Shown: positions 6,845-13,095 of the stretch, in pieces | Position numbering within the stretch: the stretch's first letter is position 1 | Layout: every line of letters starts with the position of its first letter | NCBI GenBank assembly: GCA_039029935.1 | Contig: JBCCFC010000077.1 | Span: 1 to 19,626 of the forward strand | Length of the DNA stretch: 19,626 bases | Reading direction: 5' to 3' | Source of the DNA: G039029935 sp039029935 | GTDB taxonomy: Bacteria; Chloroflexota; Anaerolineae; Caldilineales; Caldilineaceae | Notes under the pieces: model-generated | What the model saw: the letters and a program-made list of their open reading frames with translations, nothing else | What the model was told of the DNA's origin: nothing | The model's database searches: none | Translations under genes and position numbers: made by a program

Positions 6845-7705
6845 ATGACACAGCAAACACCAGCCCAAGCCCTACGCACGCTCATCCAACAGCCTGACAT
6901 CATCACGCTTCCCTGCTGTTTTGATGCGTTCAGTGCCAAGCTCATTGAACGTGCTGGCTTCAAATCGACGTTTATCAGCGGGTTTGCCTCGATTGCGGCG
7001 CGCTATGGGTTGCCTGACATGGGGCTGATCTCGTTTGGTGAAGCCGTAGATATTGCGCGCCCGATCCTCAACAGCCTACAAATTCCCGTGTTTGTGGATG
7101 CGGACACGGGCTATGGTAGTGCCATCAACATCCAACGCACGGTGCGCACCTATGCACGGGCGGGGGCAGCAGCGGTGATGATTGAGGATCAGGTGTGGCC
7201 CAAACGTTGTGGTCATGTGCAGGGCAAGCAGGTGGTTGGGCGTCAGGAAGCCATCAACCGCATTCGTGCGGCCAGTGATGCACGCGACAGGCAGCATGAT
7301 ATTTTGATTTTGGCACGCACCGATGCACGCGGGACAGACAGTTTAGCGGAAGCATTGTATCGAGCGCAGGCATTTGCGGATGCGGGTGCGGATATGGTCT
7401 TTGTGGAGGCGCCAGCAAGTATTCAGGAGCTAGAGGAAGTGGTCCGGCAGTCGCCCGTCCCGACCTTTGCCAATATGGTGGAAGATGGGGTGACGCCTTG
7501 GATGGGTCCACAGGCGTTGCAGGAGATTGGGTTTAAGTTTGCCGCCTACCCATTGATGCTATTGGGGAGCTGCGCGGCGAACATGCAGGATACATTGGTG
7601 CGATTACAGGCGGGTGAGCAGGCAGAGCGTCGGTTGACATTTGGTGAGATTAGAGAGGTGCTAGATTTTGCCGGGTTTGATCGCGTTGAAGAGCAGTATC
7701 GATAA
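6845..7705 (+). CDS. Isocitrate lyase/PEP mutase-family lyase
   Basis: A 286-residue TIM-barrel enzyme of the family that includes 2-methylisocitrate lyase, oxaloacetate decarboxylase, PEP mutase and carboxyphosphonoenolpyruvate mutase. The metal-binding stretch is D85-A-D87-T-G-Y-G91. The K120-R-C-G-H124 motif corresponds to KKCGH of isocitrate lyases. Its cysteine is the acid/base of true C-C lyases, so a 2-hydroxy-acid or methylisocitrate-type lyase is favoured over a phosphomutase. The ribosome binding site AAGGAAGG lies just before the ATG. The gene follows the molybdopterin-domain gene by 16 bp. In this context it may act on a 2- to 6-carbon acid from sugar breakdown, but that is inference. 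The exact substrate cannot be assigned from the motif alone. Confidence 0.85.
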   Translation: MTQQTPAQALRTLIQQPDIITLPCCFDAFSAKLIERAGFKSTFISGFASIAARYGLPDMGLISFGEAVDIARPILNSLQIPVFVDADTGYGSAINIQRTVRTYARAGAAAVMIEDQVWPKRCGHVQGKQVVGRQEAINRIRAASDARDRQHDILILARTDARGTDSLAEALYRAQAFADAGADMVFVEAPASIQELEEVVRQSPVPTFANMVEDGVTPWMGPQALQEIGFKFAAYPLMLLGSCAANMQDTLVRLQAGEQAERRLTFGEIREVLDFAGFDRVEEQYR

Positions 7706-7774
7706 TATAAAGCTTACAGCCAGATATATTGACTTCCTACCTTGCTCAATGGGTATATCATTCAGAGGAAAACC

Positions 7775-9196
7775 ATGAAACAGCGGCCAAATCTAATCTA
7801 CATTTTTGCCGACCAACTGCGCTATCAATCGTGTGGCTATGCGGGTGATGAAAAGGCCATGACGCCCAACATAGACCATATGGCGACCGAGAGCGTCAAC
7901 TTTGTCAACGCGGTGTCCGGCTCACCGATGTGTGCGCCCTATCGGGCATCGCTTTTTACAGGCAAGTACACCAGCAGCACGGGCATGGTCATCAACGAAC
8001 TGAGGCTCAATCCTGAACACCACACGGGATTGGGCGAGGTTTTGACCGATGGCGGCTATGAGACCTACTACATCGGCAAATGGCATCTCTACGCCAACCA
8101 GCTAGGTCATCACACCGATCCCAAAAATTCATTCACGCCACGTGGCCCTGACCGACTGGGCTTTGACGGCTTTTGGGCGTCATATGGCTTTCACCACACT
8201 TATTGGGACCAGTACTATCACACTGAAAGTGATGAGAAGATCACGATTGCGGGCTATGAGCCGGATGGACAGACCGATCTAGCCATTGAAAAGCTGGCCG
8301 AAGCAGCCTCAGCCGAGAACCCGTTTGCCCTCTTTTTGTCGCTAGGGACACCCCATGATCCTTGGGGACCCGACAATGTACCTGCTGAGTGGTTGGAAAA
8401 GTTTGCCGATGTGGAGTTCAATCTGTCACCCAACTATAAAGATGAGGACGATCCACACGGCGACAAATGGGCTTCACTCAGCCCCGAAGAACGGGAAGAG
8501 TTGCCAGAGTGGATGCGTGTCTACTATGCTATGACAGCCAATCTCGACTGGAACTTGGGTCGGCTGCTGGATGCCATTGACGAGCTTGGACTGCGCGAAG
8601 ACACGATTGTGATTTTCACCTCGGATCATGGCGAGATGTTTGGTGCGCAGGGGCGACGTGCCAAGAACATTTTTTACGAAGAGGCCATCCGTGTCCCCTT
8701 TTTGTTGCGGTGGCCTGCACAGAGCCAGCCAGCAGCCCATGATGCTTGCCTAAACACACCTGACATCATGCCAACATTGCTTGGGTTGTTGGATTTGCCG
8801 ATTCCCAACGGTGTCGAAGGGACAGATTTGCGACACTGCGTACTTGGTGAAGCTGGCCCCAATTCTGACATAGGACCCGAAGCTGCATTTCTGCAAGGGA
8901 TGGGGGCAACGGCTATTTTTGAGGATGGGCATGAGTGGCGTGGGCTACGCAGCAAGCAGTATACTTATGCCCGTTTTTTGTCCGATGGCAGTGAGTGCCT
9001 ATTTGATAACGTAGCTGACCCATATCAAATGCAGAATCTGGTTGAGGACGCAAACCACAAAAAGGTGCTTGCACACGTTCGTACGCTATTACAGTCGTAT
9101 ATGAGTGATTTGAACGATACCTTTGAGACATGTACATGGTATCGCGACCATTGGGTTGAGGATCGAGTTATTCAACGGACAGCGACAATGGATTAA
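7775..9196 (+). CDS. Formylglycine-dependent sulfatase
   Basis: A 473-residue member of the type I sulfatase family (alkaline phosphatase superfamily). The maturation signature C53-A-P-Y-R57 has the cysteine that is oxidised to formylglycine. Metal ligands are D13-Q14 near the N-terminus and D284-H285 in T-S-D-H-G-E. The G-K-W-H-L motif is also present. The frame opens with a TTG at 7742, but ATG 7775 is the better start: AGAGGA at 7764-7769 lies 5 bases before it and the family normally begins with a short stretch before the first metal aspartate. No signal peptide is present, so it should act in the cytosol on an imported substrate. No formylglycine-generating enzyme gene lies in the window. 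Some family members are phosphonate or phosphate ester hydrolases. The 3' end overlaps the convergent lipid-kinase gene by 4 bp. Confidence 0.88.
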   Translation: MKQRPNLIYIFADQLRYQSCGYAGDEKAMTPNIDHMATESVNFVNAVSGSPMCAPYRASLFTGKYTSSTGMVINELRLNPEHHTGLGEVLTDGGYETYYIGKWHLYANQLGHHTDPKNSFTPRGPDRLGFDGFWASYGFHHTYWDQYYHTESDEKITIAGYEPDGQTDLAIEKLAEAASAENPFALFLSLGTPHDPWGPDNVPAEWLEKFADVEFNLSPNYKDEDDPHGDKWASLSPEEREELPEWMRVYYAMTANLDWNLGRLLDAIDELGLREDTIVIFTSDHGEMFGAQGRRAKNIFYEEAIRVPFLLRWPAQSQPAAHDACLNTPDIMPTLLGLLDLPIPNGVEGTDLRHCVLGEAGPNSDIGPEAAFLQGMGATAIFEDGHEWRGLRSKQYTYARFLSDGSECLFDNVADPYQMQNLVEDANHKKVLAHVRTLLQSYMSDLNDTFETCTWYRDHWVEDRVIQRTATMD

Positions 9197-10131
9197 CTAA
9201 CGGGCTTATGGGGCACAATCACACGCAGTGCCGCTGGTAACACCCGGCAGTGGACCTTATCCGCCTGTAACAACTCACCGTCATACTGGATGACCTGTTG
9301 CGGTGTTGCATAGGCTGTGACCTCTTTGGCGCGCCAATAGCTGAGATAGCTGTTGAGATCAAGGATGCTGTTGGTTTCTAAGTTGATTTGTCCTTGCCCT
9401 GCCAGTGTACCCGCCGCTAACCCCGTAACGCCGCTCACCAAATCCGTCAGTGTCGGCAGATTTGGTGTTTTCAGCACGACAACGTCTAGCAACCCGTCAT
9501 CAATTCGAATATCAGACGATAGCTGCAAGCCACCCAAGCCCATGTTGCCAGTGTTCATGATGCTACAGGTCACGCCATCTGCATGAAATTTCTCGCCGTC
9601 AATGGTGAGATGATAGGTCGCCATCTCCACCGATGCAAGACTTTGAGCGGCTGACCATACATAGGCAAGAAAGCCAAGGCGGTTCTTGAGTTCTCGATCT
9701 GCGCCTTGCGTGATTTTGGCCTCTGTACCCAAGCCCACCCGCAACAGGAAATAGACATTATTCACTTGCGCAATGTCTATTTGCTTTTTATGGGAATGCT
9801 TGTTAATGGCGACCTGTGCAGCCATGTACAAATTTTGGGGAATCCCCAACTCCTGTGCAACCACATTGGCTGTCCCGCCGGGCAAAATTGCCAATGGGAT
9901 ATCGCTACCCAGCAACCCGCTTGCCACTTCGGCCACTGTACCATCCCCCCCATAGGCTGCGACAATATCAACGCCATCAGCAGCCGCCTCTTCTGCCTGT
10001 ATTTTCGCATCGCCCTCTTTCTGTGTAATTGACACACGCCAAGGGATACCCGCAGGATGAAAAACAGAATTGAGTATGGCTAGAACAGGGGTGGTTTGAC
10101 CTGCCGCTGGATTAATAACAATGTGAATCAT
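9193..10131 (-). CDS. Diacylglycerol kinase-family lipid kinase (YegS/DagK-like)
   Basis: A 312-residue cytosolic kinase of the DAGK catalytic family (PF00781). It shows N-P-A-A-G at 7-11, the nucleotide-binding G61-G-D-G-T65, and L-P-G-G-T-A-N at 83-89, then a C-terminal beta domain. Family members phosphorylate diacylglycerol, phosphatidylglycerol or other lipids with ATP; the lipid here is unknown. The usual G-T-x-N-D-(F/L)-A reads G-T-A-N-V-V-A, a form found in many YegS-like proteins. On the - strand AGGGAGG (10137-10143) lies 5 bases before the ATG. The gene converges on the sulfatase gene and shares 4 bp with its end; no terminator is seen between them. It is not functionally tied to the catabolic cluster by anything visible. 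Confidence 0.88.
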   Translation of the reverse strand: MIHIVINPAAGQTTPVLAILNSVFHPAGIPWRVSITQKEGDAKIQAEEAAADGVDIVAAYGGDGTVAEVASGLLGSDIPLAILPGGTANVVAQELGIPQNLYMAAQVAINKHSHKKQIDIAQVNNVYFLLRVGLGTEAKITQGADRELKNRLGFLAYVWSAAQSLASVEMATYHLTIDGEKFHADGVTCSIMNTGNMGLGGLQLSSDIRIDDGLLDVVVLKTPNLPTLTDLVSGVTGLAAGTLAGQGQINLETNSILDLNSYLSYWRAKEVTAYATPQQVIQYDGELLQADKVHCRVLPAALRVIVPHKPVS

Positions 10132-10153
10132 CTACGCCTCCCTATCAAATAAC

Positions 10154-10182
10154 ACTATAGAAAACTGTTTTGACGATTTTAA
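10154..10182 (-). promoter_or_regulatory. Promoter candidate for the lipid-kinase gene
   Basis: Read on the - strand, TTAAAA (10177-10182) is followed after 17 bp by TATAGT (10154-10159). This agrees with the sigma-70 consensus in 4 and 5 of 6 positions. Transcription would begin near 10147, giving a short leader that includes the AGGGAGG site. Confidence 0.45.
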
Positions 10183-10240
10183 TGCAAGCAGAATGATGCC
10201 CACAGATGTATGGTAGTCGAGTTGCGACCAGATCATCGTA

Positions 10241-10269
10241 TTGACAATTCCAGTATTTTCCCCTAAGAT
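10241..10269 (+). promoter_or_regulatory. Promoter for a leaderless acyltransferase mRNA
   Basis: TTGACA at 10241-10246 and TAAGAT at 10264-10269 are separated by exactly 17 bp. The expected start of transcription, 6-7 bases after the -10 box, falls on 10276, the A of the ATG of the GNAT gene. That gene lacks a Shine-Dalgarno sequence, which agrees with a leaderless transcript. Confidence 0.5.
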
Positions 10270-10275
10270 AAAGAT

Positions 10276-10866
10276 ATGCTATATCCACAACATAAATCCG
10301 TGCCACAAACGCTTGTAACCAAGCAATTTCTGCTGCGCGCCATCACGATAGCAGACGTAGAACTCGACTATAACGCGGTGATGAGTTCCAAAGACTTGCT
10401 TCGTCGGCTCTTTCAAAGTACGTGGCCTGCGGATGATTTTACATTGGCCGCAAACAGGAAAGACCTCGAACATCATGTTCAGTTGGCAGAGGGGCGTGAA
10501 CAGTTCACCTATACGATGCTGAATTCTGATAAAACCCTATGCCTCGGCGCAGTCTATGTCCGCCCATTACGGGTCCCGCCACCAGAATGGACGCTACGGA
10601 CAGGTGACTTTCCACTACCTGTCGAAGGGGAAGCCGCCATTGATTTCTGGGTCACACCATCGGCCAGCAGCGATAATTTGGATCGAGATTTGGTTGCAGT
10701 GTTACTTGACTGGTTTGATAACGTATGGGATTTCCCGCGTGTTTCGTATCGGACCAATGAAAATATGCCTCACCAAGTTGAGATACTGCAAGCACATGGT
10801 CTACGAGAGCGATATTTGATTAAGCGGCCTAATAATCTGCCCAACCGAGTTATTTATAGCCGATAG
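10276..10866 (+). CDS. GNAT-like N-acetyltransferase
   Basis: A 196-residue protein that reads as a GNAT-fold acyltransferase. It has an N-terminal F-L-L-R-A-I-T-I-A-D-V strand and helix and a central E-Q-F-T-Y-T-M-L-N-S-D-K-T-L-C-L-G-A-V-Y-V strand pair, as in acetyl-CoA-binding members. A long helix follows with D-R-D-L-V-A-V-L-L-D-W. The C-terminal R-V-S-Y-R-T-N-E-N...L-Q-A-H-G-L-R-E-R-Y resembles the usual G-F element. The acceptor is unknown, and the acetyl-CoA loop (R/Q-x-x-G-x-G/A) is not well conserved, so catalytic competence is uncertain. There is no Shine-Dalgarno; the upstream promoter would start the transcript at the ATG. The gene ends 17 bp before the decayed phosphotransferase gene. 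Confidence 0.68.
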   Translation: MLYPQHKSVPQTLVTKQFLLRAITIADVELDYNAVMSSKDLLRRLFQSTWPADDFTLAANRKDLEHHVQLAEGREQFTYTMLNSDKTLCLGAVYVRPLRVPPPEWTLRTGDFPLPVEGEAAIDFWVTPSASSDNLDRDLVAVLLDWFDNVWDFPRVSYRTNENMPHQVEILQAHGLRERYLIKRPNNLPNRVIYSR

Positions 10867-10883
10867 TGAGCAGGGGCAAGACA

Positions 10884-11299
10884 ATGACCACATTGATTAC
10901 AACACCCCAAGAAATTACAGCAGAATGGTTGACTACACAACTGCGTGATAACCAATTTTTGACACACGGTAAGGTAATTGGTTTCCGCATGATGATGCCG
11001 AGCGCATTCGCATTCTCGATTGGGAGACATGGAAACGGGGCATTGGGGTCTATGACCTTGCGTATTTGCTCGTCTATGAGGTTGAAGATCGGCGGAAAGG
11101 GGAGCATAAGTTGCTGGCCTATTATCATGACTAGTTGACTAGCCGATGTGTTGATTATAGTTGGTCGCAGTGCGAGGCTGATTATCGGCTTTCGCTGTTA
11201 GCTTGTCTCTTCCCGACATTGCTTTGGCCCAACCAAGGGGCCTTACATGCTGCGCTCATTGCGTGTAAAGAGTGGGAGACGGCGCAGCTATTATCATGA
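10884..11299 (+). pseudogene. Remnant of an EcKinase-like/APH-fold phosphotransferase
   Basis: Two separated parts of one protein family are joined here. From the ATG at 10884 (AGGGG at 10872-10876) about 35 residues read as the usual N-terminus: T-P-Q-E-I-T-A-E-W-L-T-T-Q-L-R. From about 10988 the reading continues in another frame with E-R-I-R-I-L-D-W-E-T-W-K-R-G...Y-D-L-A-Y-L-L, the Mg-binding end of the kinase fold. Then comes L-L-A-Y-Y-H-D, a TAG stop at 11132-11134, and L-T-S-R-C-V-D-Y-S-W-S-Q-C-E-A-D-Y-R-L-S-L-L, ending with TGA at 11297-11299. The whole middle, including the ATP-binding lobe and the H-x-D-x-x-x-x-N catalytic loop, is missing. An internal deletion with frame change plus a nonsense mutation explains it. 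The frame running on from the ATG to 11138 is not meaningful after the junction. Family assignment is by recognised pattern. Confidence 0.7.
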
Positions 11300-11332
11300 T
11301 AGGGATTGTTTACAACAGTATAAGGGGAATTT

Positions 11333-12106
11333 ATGGCAAAGGATGCAAAAAAACGTCAGAAGAAGCTGCAGAAACAAGCTGCTAAACGTAAACAAAAAAG
11401 AGCATTGGTTAATCAGCGGTCTACAAAGTTGGCAACACCAGCACTAAGTCGTGCCAAAAGCTGGCCAGTAGAGAATATCTGGATCTCAGCGCACTGGCCT
11501 GAGCCAGAACTGTTGACACAAATCATATTTACCCGTCGTGGTCCAAATGGACATTTAGCACTCGGAAATGTGTTGATTGACAAAGCGTGTTTGGGGGTCA
11601 AAAATGCGTATGGTCGTATTGTTGGCGACTATGAGTATCAAGAAACACTCACCACAATGAAAGCGCAACAACCTATGATTCAAATTGATGATATTAACCT
11701 CGTCGCCAAGCTCATTCGTGACAGTGTTGCCTATGCACGTGAATGCGGACTGCGCCCGAACAAAGACTTGCGATTGGCGATGAGTGTTTTGGGGGATGCC
11801 GACCCAGATGCCTCTGATGTCGAGATTCGATTGGGAGGACATGATGGGAAACCACATTTCATCACGGGTCCCTATGATGACATTAACCGTATCGTCAATA
11901 CATTGACCCGGCACTTAGGGGCAGATGGGTTCAATGTTACGGTGATGTATGACGAAGAATATGGGGATGGGATGTCGATAGAAGAATATCTAACCGGAGA
12001 TAATATCAAGAACTATTCGGGGGATACCATTGAATTTGAGGATGAGGGAGCTGAAAATACAGCAGCTGACGATGTTATTGATGTTGAATTCCAGAGAGTA
12101 AATTAA
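11333..12106 (+). CDS. Unnamed protein, paralogue A, with Lys-rich N-terminus
   Basis: I do not recognise a named function. The 257-residue protein starts M-A-K-D-A-K-K-R-Q-K-K-L-Q-K-Q and has about 30 very basic residues, rich in Lys and Gln, that could bind nucleic acid or the ribosome. Then come W-I-S-A-H-W, F-T-R-R-G-P-N-G-H-L-A, C-L-G-V-K-N-A-Y-G-R, I-R-D-S-V-A-Y-A-R-E-C-G and G-K-P-H-F-I-T-G-P-Y-D-D-I-N-R-I. The C-terminus is acidic (E-F-E-D-E-G-A-E). All these blocks recur in the next gene, showing a tandem duplication. Similar proteins with C-L-G-V-K-D-A are widespread hypothetical proteins in bacteria. No signal peptide or transmembrane segment is present. AAGGGG at 11322-11327 lies 5 bases before the ATG. 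It begins 33 bp after the phosphotransferase remnant. Confidence 0.72.
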   Translation: MAKDAKKRQKKLQKQAAKRKQKRALVNQRSTKLATPALSRAKSWPVENIWISAHWPEPELLTQIIFTRRGPNGHLALGNVLIDKACLGVKNAYGRIVGDYEYQETLTTMKAQQPMIQIDDINLVAKLIRDSVAYARECGLRPNKDLRLAMSVLGDADPDASDVEIRLGGHDGKPHFITGPYDDINRIVNTLTRHLGADGFNVTVMYDEEYGDGMSIEEYLTGDNIKNYSGDTIEFEDEGAENTAADDVIDVEFQRVN

Positions 12107-12149
12107 CCATAGGGCTTATAAGTCTAAGCATTGGTTACGCTAGTAGCTA

Positions 12150-12175
12150 TAGGAGCTTGATATATCAAGCTCCTA
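12150..12175. repeat. 26-bp perfect palindrome, copy 1
   Basis: A perfect self-complementary element with the 16-bp core GCTTGATATATCAAGC and arms TAGGA/TCCTA. It lies in the 290-bp gap between the two paralogues and forms a 13-bp cruciform or hairpin arm. It resembles the copy 70 bp downstream. The differing outer arms match each other within each copy. It may be a member of a genome-wide palindromic repeat family, or a bidirectional hairpin. Confidence 0.8.
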
Positions 12176-12219
12176 CAAGTGAGCAAGGCGATTTCCCGAA
12201 AAGAATGTACCAACTGTTC

Positions 12220-12245
12220 GTAGGGCTTGATATATCAAGCCCTAC
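12220..12245. repeat. 26-bp perfect palindrome, copy 2
   Basis: The same GCTTGATATATCAAGC core as the copy at 12150-12175, with arms GTAGG/CCTAC. Relative to copy 1, one base is missing next to the core on each side, so self-complementarity is kept although the arms differ. The spacing between the two centres is 70 bp. No T-run follows. Confidence 0.8.
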
Positions 12246-12313
12246 AAATACGTCGTTCATCGGGTATATTCTTTTACCGAAATTACCTAAGTTCTAAAGG
12301 CCAGTATCGTAGG

Positions 12314-12346
12314 TTGGCTACCTGCGTCACAGATAGCCAATCTGTG
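12314..12346 (+). promoter_or_regulatory. Overlapping inverted repeats upstream of paralogue B
   Basis: TTGGCTA (12314-12320) can pair with TAGCCAA (12334-12340), and CACAGAT (12328-12334) can pair with ATCTGTG (12340-12346). The two stems share bases at 12334 and 12340 and interleave, so only one can form at a time. They lie 51-83 bases before the start codon. The remainder of the gap, apart from the two 26-bp palindromes, shows no recognisable element. Confidence 0.35.
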
Positions 12347-12396
12347 TTATTGGTTTATACGTTCCTATTCAATTCAAAAAAGTGAGTAACGATTGT

Positions 12397-13095
12397 ATGG
12401 CAAAAGATGCGAAGAAACACCAGAAGAAGCTACAAAAGCAATCAGCTAAACGCAAAAAAAAACGGACATTATCTAGCCAACGTTCAGCGTTGATGGCGAC
12501 CCCTGCATTAAGTCGCGTCAAAAGTTGGCCTCTTGAAGAGGCTTGGATATCCGAGGGGTGGCGGCGTCCCGATGATCTGATTCAGGCCATCTTTTCACGA
12601 CGTAGTCCCAATGGACATCTGGCGTTTGGCGGTGTCATGGTAGACCCCAAGTGTCTTGGTGTGAAGGATGCCTATGGTAGGGTGGATACTTATGAAACAT
12701 ATCGTATGATTCTTGGTGGAATGAAAAGCGTTCAAACCTTGGTAGAAACAGATATCGATGTCATCGCCAAAGTGATTCGCGATAGTATCCAATATGCCCG
12801 TACACTAGGCATTGAGCCACATAAAGAGTTACGTGACGCTTTAATGGTGCTGGGTAAGGCCAATCCTGATTCCGTACCCGGCGAGATGGGCTTTGGCGGA
12901 CCAGAGGGGAAACCACTATATATCGCTGGGCCACGTGATAATGTGAATCAGATTTTAAAGACGCTCCGACGCACTGTGGGACAAGAGGGCTTTGACTATG
13001 TTCTTCCATTGGAAATGATCGATGACATGAAATTGGATGACATAAATCTAAGTAGAGCAAAGATAATTGAGGTTGAGGGGGAACAAGATGCTTGA
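12397..13095 (+). CDS. Unnamed protein, paralogue B, with Lys-rich N-terminus
   Basis: A 232-residue paralogue of the preceding gene. It begins M-A-K-D-A-K-K-H-Q-K-K-L-Q-K-Q and carries W-I-S-E-G-W, F-S-R-R-S-P-N-G-H-L-A-F-G, C-L-G-V-K-D-A-Y-G-R, I-R-D-S-I-Q-Y-A-R and G-K-P-L-Y-I-A-G-P-R-D-N-V-N-Q-I. By eye about half of the positions agree with paralogue A. The C-terminal acidic tail is shorter. The frame can be opened at GTG 12382, but the paralogue starts at the equivalent of ATG 12397, which is chosen. The ribosome binding site is weak. The last 8 bp overlap the start of the oxidoreductase gene, suggesting translational coupling. No function is known. Confidence 0.72.
   Translation: MAKDAKKHQKKLQKQSAKRKKKRTLSSQRSALMATPALSRVKSWPLEEAWISEGWRRPDDLIQAIFSRRSPNGHLAFGGVMVDPKCLGVKDAYGRVDTYETYRMILGGMKSVQTLVETDIDVIAKVIRDSIQYARTLGIEPHKELRDALMVLGKANPDSVPGEMGFGGPEGKPLYIAGPRDNVNQILKTLRRTVGQEGFDYVLPLEMIDDMKLDDINLSRAKIIEVEGEQDA

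Noticed and set aside
7729..7759. Possible promoter for the sulfatase gene, TTGACT with TATATC
   Set aside because: The spacer is 19 bp and the start would fall inside the ribosome binding site. Possible but too weak to list.
10866..11138. 90-residue frame on the + strand as a real gene
   Set aside because: Only its first part (from 10884) reads as a phosphotransferase N-terminus. After about 10988 the family continues in another frame, so it is a pseudogene.
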